A stretch of DNA of 64,000 nucleotides. Origin: Alopecurus myosuroides. Taxonomy: Eukaryota; Streptophyta; Magnoliopsida; Poales; Poaceae. Location of the stretch: NCBI GenBank assembly GCA_028641055.1, contig CM054059.1:45644477-45708476 (forward strand). Reading direction: 5' to 3'. Below, piece by piece: positions 31,002 through 42,300 of this stretch; position 1 is the stretch's first letter; each line of letters begins with the position of its first letter. A program made the position numbers and the translations under genes. A model generated the notes under the pieces. It was not told where the DNA came from. It saw only the letters and a program-made list of their open reading frames with translations, and did no database searches.

Positions 31002-33102
31002 ATGAACGGAATCGAGCACCCGCGCGATGGCCGGACCGCCTACCACTTCCAGCCTGCCAAGCATTGGCAGAATGGTCAGTGTGCCTTGCGATTTCTCGTT
31101 TGCTCCATTTACTTGATTTCGTATAGTGATTTTAACCATTTTGTTCTTTGGTTTTGGACGAACACGTACGCCATGGAAACATAACAGATCCCAATGGTAC
31201 GTGTATTTCTCTCTTTCTCCGTCGTATTTCCCGCTTTATATATTCTCGATGATTCTATATAAACACTTTATGTTGGCTTAATCAGCTAATGTTGAATCAA
31301 TCTTGATAAGATTAATGGCAGACTGAACTCAGCTAAAGTGATTTTCCGTTATGCGTGCAGGGCCAATGTACCACAATGGCATGTACCATTTCTTCTACCA
31401 GTACAATCCCCACGGCCCGACCTGGGACGTCGGCAAGCTGTCCTGGGGTCACTCCGTCTCCGGCGACCTCGTCAACTGGGCCGCCCTTGACGATGCGCTG
31501 GAACCCACTGCCCCGTTCGACGCCAACGGCTGCTGGTCGGGCTCTGCCACCATCCTCCCCGGCGGCCGCCCGGCCATCCTCTACACCGGCATCGACGCGG
31601 ACAAGGTGCAGGTGCAGAACGTGGCCTTCGCCAAGGACCCCTCCGACCCGCTGCTCCGCGAGTGGGAGAAGCCCAGTTGCAACCCGGTCATCCCGATCCC
31701 CGCGGATGTCACCGGCAACAACTTCCGTGACCCGACGGAGGCGTGGCTGGGCCGCGACGGCCTGTGGCGGGTCGGCGTCGTTGCCGAGGTGAACGGCGTG
31801 GGCTCCTTGCTTGTGTACCGGAGCGCGGACTTCCTCCGCTGGGAGCGCAACGCGGCGCCGCTGCACGTCAGCGAGGTGCCCGTGCTGGAGTGCCCGGACG
31901 TGTTCCCGGTGGCGGCGGGGCCCGGCGCGACGGAGGGGCTCGACGCCTCGGTGCCGAGCGGCGACGGGGTGAGGCACGTGCTCAAGCTCACGGACTTCGC
32001 CAAGGAGGACCACTACATGGTGGGGGTGTACGACGACGCGGCGGACACCTTCGCGCAAGCGGAGCCCGAGCGCGGCGGCGACCCGGGGAACTGGCGCCGT
32101 TTCGATCACGGGCACCTGTACGCGTCCAAGTCCTTCTACGACACGCGCAAGAAGCGGCGCGTGCTGTGGGCGTGGGTGGACGAGACCGACGGCGGCCCCG
32201 CCAACGGCATCACCAAAGGGTGGGCCGGCATCCAGGCGTTCCCGAGGGCGATGTGGCTGGACGGCGACGGGAAGCGGCTGGTGCAGTGGCCCGTAGAGGA
32301 GATCGAGACGCTGAGGAGGAAGCGGGTCGGCCTGCAGTGGGCGCCGGAGGTAGAGGCCGGCGGCAGGAAGGAGATCACCGGCATCGTGAGCTCGCAGGCG
32401 GACGTGGAGGTGGTCTTGGAGATCCCGAACCTGGAGGAGGCTGAGACGTTGGACCCGAAATGGCTGCTGGACCCGCGGGGGCTGTGCGCAGAGAAGGGCG
32501 CGTCCGTGCAGGGCGGAGTCGGCCCGTTCGGGCTGCTGGTCATGGCCTCCGGCGACCTGGTGGAGCACACGGCGGTGTTCTTCAGGGTGTTCAGGCACCT
32601 TGACACGTACAAGGTCCTCATGTGCACGGACCTGTCAAAGTAAGTGTATACTGCATCCCTGAAGCATTTCTTCAGATAGTTTGTGACTCTAGGCAAAGAA
32701 ACTTAACGATTTTCTGAACATGTGGAAAATTGTGCAGGTCGTCTACGAAAGCAGGTGTACACAGGCCAACCTACGGAGCATTTGTGGACGTGGACGTGGA
32801 GAAGGACAAGTTCATATCGCTCAGAACACTGGTGAGTTGAGCCCCCTTTGAATTGGAAAAAGAAAATTCTAAAAGCGAGCACAGATACAGTAACTAACAT
32901 GTCAAAAATTCAGATTGATCACACGGTGGTGGAGAGCTTCGCCGACGGCGGGAGGACGTGCATGACGGCTCGGGTGTACCCCGAGCACGCGGCGACGGGG
33001 AGCAGCAGCCTGTACGTCTTCAACAATGGGTCCGGCGCCGTGAAGGTATCCAAGCTGGAGGCGTGGGAGCTGGGAACGGCTGCCGTGAACGGCGGTTTCT
33101 GA
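31002..33102 (+). CDS. GH32 beta-fructosidase (cell-wall invertase / fructan exohydrolase type)
   Basis: Five exons: 31002-31074, a 9-nt mini-exon 31188-31196 (ATCCCAATG), 31361-32639, 32738-32831 and 32914-33102. They join in frame to 547 residues. The mini-exon, diagnostic of plant acid invertase-type genes, completes the N-D-P-N-G motif with nucleophile D25. FRDP (D151) supplies the transition-state stabiliser and ECPD (E204) the acid/base. Pro in ECPD favours the cell-wall/FEH branch over vacuolar enzymes. By eye, D239-F-A-K242 aligns with the Asp/Lys pair that separates invertases from exohydrolases, mildly favouring sucrose hydrolysis. The C-terminal beta-sandwich is complete to AAVNGGF. 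Oddity: an in-frame stop at 30924-30926 and no upstream ATG leave no signal peptide, so either an upstream exon is missed or the gene is 5'-rearranged. Confidence 0.88.
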
Positions 33103-34007
33103 AAGTAAAGCCGTCTCGTGGACCTCCGATGATTTATCCTTACTTGTGGATTTCTTCAAGCATAGAGTGGTGATTTTTTTTTTTTTTGATCTCTTCTCTA
33201 CGACTCCTCACTCGTTTTCTCCACAATCCGCTCTTGATATAGTCAAGTCCCCATGTATCCGCTGTTCAATACCATCAGAACAATTCTTTTTTTTTTTGAA
33301 CAAGACCATCAGAACAATTCGAAAACTGAATGAAGCATCCAATGTACCTGGGCTTCAGCACAAGTAAATCTTGCACACACGCGGAATTAATCGGATGGTA
33401 CCTTCTGCTCACAAGAGTTGATTCATCTGCTCGTGGTGAAAATCGGCATGTGCTTACAAGAGTTAATCGGAAGCATCAGCTGTTTGAGCGACTGGACACG
33501 AAGGTTGCCAACACGGATCAATCATATGTTTGGACGAATCTTTGGAAGCTTAACATTTTGTTTGGGTTTTGTGCTGTCATTGAGCTCTGTAATCAACAGC
33601 GACTGAACTACTCAATCAGTGCATCGAGCTACACCTGGAGTATGGTTTGCAAACACCGATAAATTTACCAAACATATGAACAAATTTACAAATTGTACTG
33701 TGGGCCCTCCGGTGAAGGAGAATCCCCTATGAAAAATTAGCGTATGCTGCAAATTGCAGTGTGCACACGGTATTCTTTAGTAAAAGGCGAAAGAATAGTT
33801 CGCTTTGTGCCCGCTGCGCAGCTGCGTGCTTTCAAATAGACGGCATGCCACTCCCTATATACTGCTTGCTCACAGCGCTGTAGTACCCGATTAGCGAGGT
33901 GGGACTATTCCATCTCCTCTGAGAACCTCCGTTTGGGTGCAGCCGCGTGGAGGCGGAAATGGCCGAGGCGTTCACGGCCAGCTAATCCAGTGGGCTTCTG
34001 AGTGCTA
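33103..34007. other. 3' flank of the GH32 gene
   Basis: No gene seen. It contains poly(T) tracts near 33176-33188 and 33283-33297. The second belongs to a tiny poly(A)-type insertion described separately. The remainder shows no repeats that I recognise. Confidence 0.45.
33271..33320 (-). mobile_element. Minimal retroposed insertion with 16-bp target duplication
   Basis: ACCATCAGAACAATTC occurs at 33271-33286 and exactly again at 33305-33320. Between them lie 18 bases which on the minus strand read CTTGTTC followed by eleven A. This is the expected product of a non-LTR retroposition truncated to almost nothing but its poly(A) tail. Confidence 0.65.
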
Positions 34008-34462
34008 TCTATACTTTTTATAAAGCAAAACCTCACTAATTTGTATTTATGATTTTTCTATATTAACATGCAACCTATCCACATCCTCTATCCTTCCCAC
34101 CAATCAATTGTACACCTCATCCATCGTTGCAACCAACCAAATTTTCACTCCATCCCATTAATATGTACTAGCATCCATTATTGTATTCATTTAATTGTCC
34201 GTATCATTGTTTGACTAACTATCCATGCAATCTATCTCATTGTTCTACCAATTGCTTTCAATGATCAAAACACATTTAACTGGTAAGGGTTATTCTATAT
34301 GTAAGCTTTTAAGCGATTTCCAAAAAAAAAGTTGCCAAATGCATAGCATAGCATACAATCCTGCGCATGTTCATGTAGACAACTTCGGATTTTATGTATC
34401 TTATTCGTTTTCATTAAGTTCATAAAAGGATATCCGCTGCAACGCGCGGGGTATTCATCTGG
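34008..34462 (+). mobile_element. Probable small non-autonomous Helitron
   Basis: The 5' end reads A|TCTATACTTTTTATAAAGC, starting with TC after an A at 34007. The 3' end has a GC hairpin (CCGCTGCAACGCGCGG), then about ten bases, then CTGG|T, matching the CTRR terminus followed by T. No inverted termini or target duplication are present, as expected for Helitrons. It is 455 bp with no coding capacity. Confidence 0.62.
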
Positions 34463-34514
34463 TTAGAAGCAACGACAGAAGCCTGTGATGTTAAAAAAAA
34501 ACTAAAAGCATGTA

Positions 34515-34626
34515 TGTGTGTAGTACACATGTTGATTGGTTGGTTGCTATACTATTGTTCTGGCTCTTAATGTGTGTAGTACACATGTTGATTGGTTGGT
34601 TGCTATACTATTGTTCTGGCTCTTAA
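34515..34626. repeat. Perfect 56-bp tandem duplication
   Basis: The unit beginning TGTGTGTAGTACACATG and ending GTTCTGGCTCTTAA occurs at 34515-34570 and, without a difference, at 34571-34626. The identity implies a recent slippage or repair event. Confidence 0.95.
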
Positions 34627-35558
34627 TACTGTTGAAAAGAGAGAACTTTTCTATCTTTAGATTCAATTCATTAGAGTATCTCCAGTCACGCCCCCAAAGG
34701 CCACCCCGAGCGCGCCTTCCCGTCCGGACGGGCCTCGAGCGCGCCCACTCGCGCCCCCAATGGGCCTTCCCGTTCGGACGCCCCCTTATTCCCGTCCGGC
34801 AAACCCAGCCCAACCCCGCCTCCCAGGGGCTCCCGTGGGGGCGCCGGACGAGTCGTTCCGTGCCGCGGGCCCGTCCTGCCAGCGACACAAGCGCCCACCA
34901 AAACGTCTTTCCGTCCCCTGACGCCTGCCATTTCCCTCCCCGCCGCCGCCCATCTTTCTCGCCCCTTCCTGCCTCTCTCCCGCCGTCGGCGCCATGCCTC
35001 CGAAAGGGCCGCCGAGACCGCCGCTGAAGAATGCGAAGGCCGGCACGCTCGGCGTCAAGCGCCGCGTGCTGCAGCCGCACCCCTAGAAGGAGCGGCCAGA
35101 GGGCATGTCCGACGCCGAGTGGACGGACGACCAACACCGGCGCGACGTCTCCACGACGGAGCGCCGGCTGCGGCGCGAGAAGTCGGAGGCTCGGAACGCG
35201 GCGGCGAACCTGGAGCTGTTGGTTGGCGCCGTCGGAGGAGGGAGCCTGGGAGGTGGATCGAGCTCGTCGACTTCGGTGTCGCCGTTCCGCGTGGACGCCG
35301 GGAGCACGCAGCGTTCGCAGTCGAGGCTCTGTCCTAGCCCGGGTCTCTCCCCCAACTTCAACGAGCCCGACGGCTATGCCGGCTACGCGTACGGGTATGA
35401 CGGCAACTACGACGGCTTCGACCCAAACGCCGTGTTCAGCGACGGCGCACCCAGCAGTGCCGGGACGGGATTCGACCTGAACGAGGCGTACGAGGTGTCC
35501 CCGGGATTGCGCCGGGACGGCGCGGCGTCCGGGCAGGCCCAGACCGGGCGCACCCTAT

Positions 35559-36045
35559 TGTCGAATAGTCATCTCAACAAGTCCCTCGGATGATCCGGTA
35601 GGGTTTCGATTAAGAGAACGTATGGGCGCTGGTGACGATCGTCGGCTAACAGGGGGCACGACTTACCCAAGTTCGGGGCCCTCGTAGAGGTAAAACCTTT
35701 ACTCCTGCTCTTTCGATCTGTATTATGAGTAGATCGGTTACAATAGGGGGTGCTCGAGTCGAAAGTATTGTCTCGATCTCAAGACTTTGGTGATGAGAAG
35801 TTGATTGGATCCCCCCTTAGTGGTTCTCCTGGCCTTATATAGGTGGCCAGGTCTCAAACCGTACCCGGGGGGTTACAAACCTAGCTTTAGGTCGGTTACA
35901 TGTTTCCTTCTTGCCCCGCAAGGCTTTGCGGGTGGGCTCCAATTGGGCCTTCTAGAACTGTAGGTGGCACCTCCCTCTGGACTTAGGTGTTGCGCCTTGG
36001 ACCAGGTAGCCTCACCCGATAGGTCCAGGATTCATCCCCACGTCA
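35559..36045 (-). repeat. 3' LTR of the outer Tat element
   Basis: 487 bp. On the minus strand a TATA box CCTATATAAGG lies at about 35833-35843. The adjoining internal sequence (36046 onward) reads CAGGGGCTAC on the minus strand just before the LTR, a short polypurine tract. Confidence 0.9.
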
Positions 36046-36731
36046 GTAGCCCCTGAGTGTTTACTCGACCGAGAATCTGTCAGGTGGACACTCAAAGTTC
36101 GTCTTGATTTCCTTCGATTGATCGTTTCAATCGCTTGATTTTTGAGGGTGCATACCCTGTGCGCGATGCGCTTATGTACTCGAGCATCGAGTGATAAATG
36201 TGCCTGTGTACTGGCTTTTTTCGCAGAAGGATGTGGCTCAGTCGTTTGGCTCTCCCGAAAGTTCAGGGCCAATTAATTGCATCTAGGGCAAAAACGGTTC
36301 TGGCCTACACAGACTCGAGACCTCCGACTCGAGCCTGGCGAGGTGATCGTTGCGACTAGGTCGTGGAGGTCTTACCGAGTCGAACTTAACCTATAGAGGT
36401 ACCCGGCGCGTCCGCTAGGATTTTTCTTCGTGTTGTTGACACGGAAATTTACCGGAGGACGCAGATTGAGTGCGATTCCAGGCCCACAAGAGAGATCTTT
36501 GGGTATTACCTTCGTACTCGAAAGAATAGGACATCTGGATGTGCCTAGTCGGCCGAACGATCCAGGGTAGGGATGTGTAAATACATCGTGTGATAGAGTA
36601 GCGGGAGCCGCATACCCGTGGTTTTTACCTTTGTTCATCTCCTTGAGAATCTTCGAGTGAAGAGATCTTCTTTCTTTGTTATTCTTATGCAAAAGAATTT
36701 TTTGCGTTGTCATAAATTTGTCTTTTCCGTG

Positions 36732-36912
36732 CCCATACGAAAGAGATTTCGTGTTAGGGAGCTTATGCGATAGAAATTTCACGTTTTTGATATGCCCATA
36801 CGAAAACATTTTCGTGCTAGGGAGCTTATGCGAAAGAAATTTCGCGTTTGTGATATGCCCATACGAAAGAATTTTCGTGTTAGGGAGCTTATGCGAAAGA
36901 GATTTCGCGTCT
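36732..36912. repeat. 63-bp tandem repeat of nested hairpins, about 3 copies
   Basis: CCCATACGAAA begins units at 36732, 36795 and 36858. Each unit carries two short palindromes, ACGAAAGAATTTTCGT-like and GCGAAAGAAATTTCGC-like, separated by GTTAGGGAGCTTAT. It lies between the 3' LTR and the antisense gene of the outer Tat element. Confidence 0.88.
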
Positions 36913-38853
36913 TGATGAGGTATGCAGTGATGTCACTGCGCACTCGTTTGTTCTGACTCCTCCCGATGGGACGTGACGGGGCGGATCAGAGCATGCGGGC
37001 CCATCTTGTCATCTTTTGACCGGAAACGATAGGTCGCGTCCGGTTTTTCTACTAGCCACGCGCTGTAAATGTGCACGATCTTCTGTAAAGATTGTGCCAG
37101 AATAACTGTTCACCGCCGCTTCGTTTCCGCTTCACGCGTGACAGCCGTGATGGATGCCACGTCGCCAGATCTACGGCTTAGATCAGCCTTGTTTGTATAT
37201 AAATAATGACCTCTAGGCAGAGGGGTAAGTTTCCCAGCCTCCTAGTCATTTTCCTCCTCCTCGCGCACACCTCTTCCTCTGCAAGTACCAAAGAGAGCTC
37301 CAATGGAGGGGGGGGGGGAAAGAAGCGCAACGCTGCTGCGTCATCCTCGAAGGAAGTGGCAAGTGCTCCCGCGCCGCCTCCCGTGAAGACGGGCAATTGG
37401 CGCGCTGCGATCACCACCAAGAAAAGCATCACCGAGATGCAGCGGGAGGGACTGCTTCCGCCTGAAGCTGACAAACACGTGCGCTTGTCCAAGAAGGAGG
37501 AGGTCCCAAATCCGCACGCGAACGAACGCGTGTTCTTCTCCGAGCACGTCTCGCGCGGTTTGTCTCTTCCTCTCCATCCCTTCCTTCTCGGGCTTCTGTA
37601 TGTCTATGGCATACAGCTGCACGATCTCCCTCTGAACGCGATTTAGCACATATCGTGTTTTATCGTGCTTTGTGAGTGTTTCTTGGGCATCCGCCCACAC
37701 TGGGGCCTCTGGAAGGCCCTCTTCAAGGTGCGGATCTTCCGGGAGAAGGCGCGGCCAGGCGAGAAGTTGGGGGAGCCGCTGCGTACCGGAGGTTTTGGGA
37801 TTCAGGCGAGAACGGATATCCCCTACATGGATATGTACTTCGTCGACTCGGCGCAAGGGTGGCGAAAGAAATGGTTCTACGTCATCGACTACAGCGCGAG
37901 TGGGGCTCCTGAATTCCACCCATTTGCCACTTTGAAGAGGCGAAATTCCTGGATGCACTCGCTCACTGCCGAGGAAGGCAAGGTTGTTACTCACCTACTC
38001 GCGAAGGTGGCCAGCTTGCGAGACAAGGCGTCGGGTACCCCGCTGAATGGGATACACTTGTCGAGTGTATTTCTTCGTCGAAGAATCCAACCTCTTCAAG
38101 AACGACCAAGCGTCATGTGGGAGTACCAGGGCGTCAAAGACCTGAGCTGTGTATGCGAGGACATTCTCTCGTACGCCGAGTTTGAGAAAAAAATTGCGGC
38201 CATCACCAAGCTGAAGAAGACTGAGATCTGCCCGGCGTGTCCCATCGAGCCATTCGATGCAGGGCGCCCTCCGACTGAGGTGAGAGTTTCGGATCTTCCT
38301 TTCTCGAATTTTGTTCTTCTGCATTGGAATTTCTTTCGATTGATATGATCGTGTCTTTTTCTGTAGAATGAGAACGTGGCGACAGGCTACCCGCCAATGT
38401 CCGCAGACGAAGTCTCGGATCCTTTGGCGAGTAACATGGAAGCCCCCGATGAGACTAGCGTTGTGGAAGCTGACTCAAGCTCCGAACGCGATTCTATGGA
38501 TGACGAAGAAGAGTTGGGTAGCGACCAACTCCAGCACCGCAAGCGCCGTAAGCCCAAGGAGGATGAAGTTACTTCAAAGGGTAGCTCCTTGGGCGACGAG
38601 GCTGCCAAGGATACTGAACCCCTTCGGGTGGCTCCTCTCAACGTGCTTCCTCCCACGGGCCGCAAGTCGAAGGTTCCCACCGTCTAGAACGTGGACGTTT
38701 TGTACGATGATGACGAGGACGAGTAAGTTTTTCTGCACCCGTTCTTCAACCACAAATCTTCTTCCTTCTCTTCCCATTCTGGGTCTTTATCTGAATCTTT
38801 TTTCAACAACAGTCTTACGACCATCAGCCCAGGCTGGTATGCTTCTTCGATTC

Positions 38854-39333
38854 TGACGGGGGGATGATAACCCGGTAGGCCAAACTCCAAGGAGTAACCC
38901 GGCCCAAAGGACGGTGCGCAGGATCCGGCTAAGGATAAGGAAGCTTGTGGAGGCCCAAGTTTGTAGGCCCAGCAACCCGGATTGTGGGTTATTGTAAAGG
39001 AAAGCTAGGGTTTGTGCGCCGTGTCCGGGTAGGATCCAGGGTGCGCCTTGGGGAATAAGCCAGGGGGTACGGGTGCTTTATAAACCGACCCCCAGGTCTA
39101 GTTTTAGACAGAGATCTAAGAACCCTAGCAATAGCGCTTGATATCGAGCATCCAGTGTAATCCTAGAATTGAGTTGTTATATCAAGATCGGAGACTCGAC
39201 GACTTTGATTGCCGGCTACCAGATCGAATTGCACCATGTTTTCCTCTGAGCTAAACCCTCTCCCAAATACATGTGTCGTCTTGCCCCAAGATCAGTTACC
39301 CCCGGTAACATCTGCCGTGATTATCCCACGACA
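38854..39333 (+). repeat. 5' LTR of the inner Tat element
   Basis: TATA box TTTATAAACC at 39077-39086. An ATG at 39236 opens a frame that continues without a stop through the LTR end and primer site into gag. Confidence 0.93.
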
Positions 39334-39350
39334 GTTGGCGCCCACCGTGG
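39334..39350 (+). other. Primer-binding site of the inner Tat element
   Basis: GTTGGCGCCCACCGTGG directly follows the LTR terminus CCCACGACA. This TGGCGCC-type primer site is common in grass Tat/Athila-group elements. The exact tRNA was not assigned. Confidence 0.7.
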
Positions 39351-39397
39351 GGCCTGCGTCCAAAGGTGTTTACATCACGGGAGAAGCTCGGAAGGGC

Positions 39398-42300
39398 ATG
39401 GAGAATCTTGTCATCGGCGAAATCTACATCGACCACGAAGGAGAAAAGATGGTGGACGATTCCGGCTGGGGGCCGGAGTCGGATCACCTCGAATCCGGAT
39501 CCGTCGTGACAATCGGCCGGATCAGCGTCTTCATTGGTATGGTATGTGCTTCCAATTCGATCCCTGACAACGTTGGATCTGATTCCATGCCAGGAAAAGC
39601 CACGTCTATCCGATCAGATGATGAAGAATCGATTGGAACGACACATCCGGCAGAAGAACCCATCGCGGAGTGGGAACAGCCGGAGGAGCCGGCATGGACC
39701 CCACGCGACCGGGCCGAAAGAGAAGATGATACCGGGTCTATCCTGGATCTACTGGAAAACCGGTATGAGGAGGAGAACGGTGAGGAAGAACAGCATGAAT
39801 TTACACCGGATATCGTACGCCGAGTTGCAGTCTATGCGGCCCCCGCGGCCAATCTCAACCAAGGAAACGCAACTGCGGCATCAGTCGGGGCGGCTCAGGC
39901 AGTGGCCCAGCAACAGGGCGCGGCTAACGGAGACCCGGTCTTGGCCCGGGTTGATGGAGAGTCGGCATCAGTAACTAGCAGAGCGGAGGATGAAGAGTTG
40001 CATGCAAATACGTTCGGATTCTTAGAAAACCGGACACCAGGGGCGGGTCCTTCAAACCCGCGCCACCCGGCCTTATTCGATAATAATCTGATTCTAGACC
40101 CCACGGTTCTCGCAACGGTTATCACTCCGGAAAACGCAGCGGAACGCGTCAGGGATCTGGATGTGGCTCGTCGTGCGCTGGAACAGCAAAGAAGGCAGGT
40201 AGAGGCAGAAAGGCAAGGGATGGCCACGCGGCAGCGTGAGCTAGATGCGTTGGAAACTCGGCTCCAAGAGGAAACGTCTAGAATACATCAAAGGCACCAC
40301 ACCAGGTTACCAGCAATGGGCGGGGTTATTAATCCGGCTAATTTATTTGTTACACCTCAGGACCAGCCGATACCAGTGGTGAACCAGGGAACCGCACCCC
40401 AACAGGTGACAGCAGCGACACATCCGGCGAATGAGCGGACCGGGTTACCCCCACCACAAACTAGAGTCACAACCGGCAACGATCTACCACCACCGCCACC
40501 ATCACGATTCCGCACACCAGCCGGCCACTACAATAACCCCATGGACAATGTATATGCAGCGACACTCGCGTTGAATCAAATCCCTGTGGGAGAGTCGCCC
40601 CATGCAGAGAAGACTCGGCAAGCCATCGATCTGTTGCACACTGCGGTGGCACAGCAAGCCAATTATCCGGATCACAGAAGCGGTATGCACGGGACGCCAT
40701 ACGTCAGTCAACAGCAAGGGAATATCCAAACAAGTTCAGCGCGGCGGAGGGAAGAGCAGCAGCAAATGCCGCCTCCTCCCCGCGCTCAGGCAGCATCAGC
40801 AGCACAGGCCGTCGTGGACAGTTCTAGGGCTCGGAGGGCCACGGCCGGGTCTGCAGCGCATGGACTTCCCGCAGCATCGCGCCCAGCCGCGCCCCCCGCG
40901 GTATCACACGTTTCTAGAGCAAGGCCGGCCTCAACCGTTCTTGCGGGGCCTAAGTGTCTCTCGGACAGTATCAGAGCTGAACCTTACCCGGAAAAATTCA
41001 AAGAGCCAGGGAAAGTAGTGAATTATGAGCCAACTATGGATCCCGAAACATGGCTAAGCAGTTACGAGATGGCAATGTCAATTCGCAACGCGTCCGAGAA
41101 CCTCCAAGCCAAGTTCATGTACCTGATGATGTCAGAAGGAGCAGCAAAGTTGTGGTTCACCAATTTGCCGGAAGGATCGATCAAGTCCTGGGAGGAATTG
41201 AAGACCGCGTTTGTCAAGCACTTTCATGGGACCTGCAGGAAATTATTCACTATTGATGATCTAGAGCGATGCGTCCAGAAGAAGGGAGAATCGGCGCGTA
41301 GTTGGGTGCGCCGGGTTATGGAGATACTTCACTCATCCACGGATATCCAGCCCAAGGATGCACTACAGGCCATGGCAAAAACATGCAAGTATATACCTTT
41401 AGTGCAAAAGTTAACTCGCATGAAGTCCAGTCGAAATGCGTCGGAAGTTACAATGGGAGAATTGATGGATGCGTGCAACAAACACGCTGCGACAGATACT
41501 ACAGAAGAGGAAGCTGATGACAAGAAGGTAAAAGCAAACACAAGCAATAACGGAAGAACCGGCAATGGATCAGCATCAGGTAATAACGGAAATAGCCAGA
41601 ACAAGCGCCCGTTCGAAGGAGGCTCCGAGTTTGTCGCCAACACAGAAGCCGGGTCTTCGAGGCCCAGAGCAGAAGGAAATTTCAACGGAGGTAACCACAA
41701 TGGAGGAAACTATCAAGGTCCGCCAAGGCCGGGTAACAATTGGGACATATTCAGGATGGCATGCCCGAAGCACAACAGGAATGGCAGGCCAGCTAACCAC
41801 TCCCTAGAACAGTGCGCCGATTTACAAAGATGGAAAAATGAGGAAGTGCACAGAGCTATGCGAGGTGCAGGACGGGGAGGAGGACCGGGTCCAGGGGCAA
41901 ACCCGGGCAACGGCCCACCCCCAGCTGGTAACCCGGCGGCTGGAAATCAAGGTAATAACCAAGGGGGGGCAGGAGGTTTCCAGGCTAACCCCAAACAATT
42001 GGGTCAATATCATGTGCATACCACAGGAGGCTCTAACAAGGGCAAAAAGATACTGAAGCAAGCGGTCAACTCAGTTTCGTTAGCTGTCCCGAGGTACTTG
42101 AGATGGTCAGAACAGGAGGTAACATGGAGCAGAAGGGATCACCCAGAAAGAGTGGAGCACCCAGGAGTCTTGGCACTAGTAGTCGCACCGCAAGTCAATG
42201 GGTACGAACTGAAAAAGGTTTTAATGGATGGTGGAAGCAGCATCAATATACTGTATTGGGAAACCTTCCTACGCATGGGTCTCAAGGAATCTCAGCTGCA

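Noticed and set aside
31333..32598. 421-codon minus-strand ORF over the GH32 gene
   Set aside because: Antisense shadow of a GC-rich exon. The plus strand shows all GH32 motifs in a spliced frame; the antisense protein has no domain.
39209..39398. Gag start inside the LTR of the inner Tat element
   Set aside because: The frame is open there, but coding from LTR sequence upstream of the primer site is unlikely for genomic RNA. The first ATG after the primer site (39398) was preferred.
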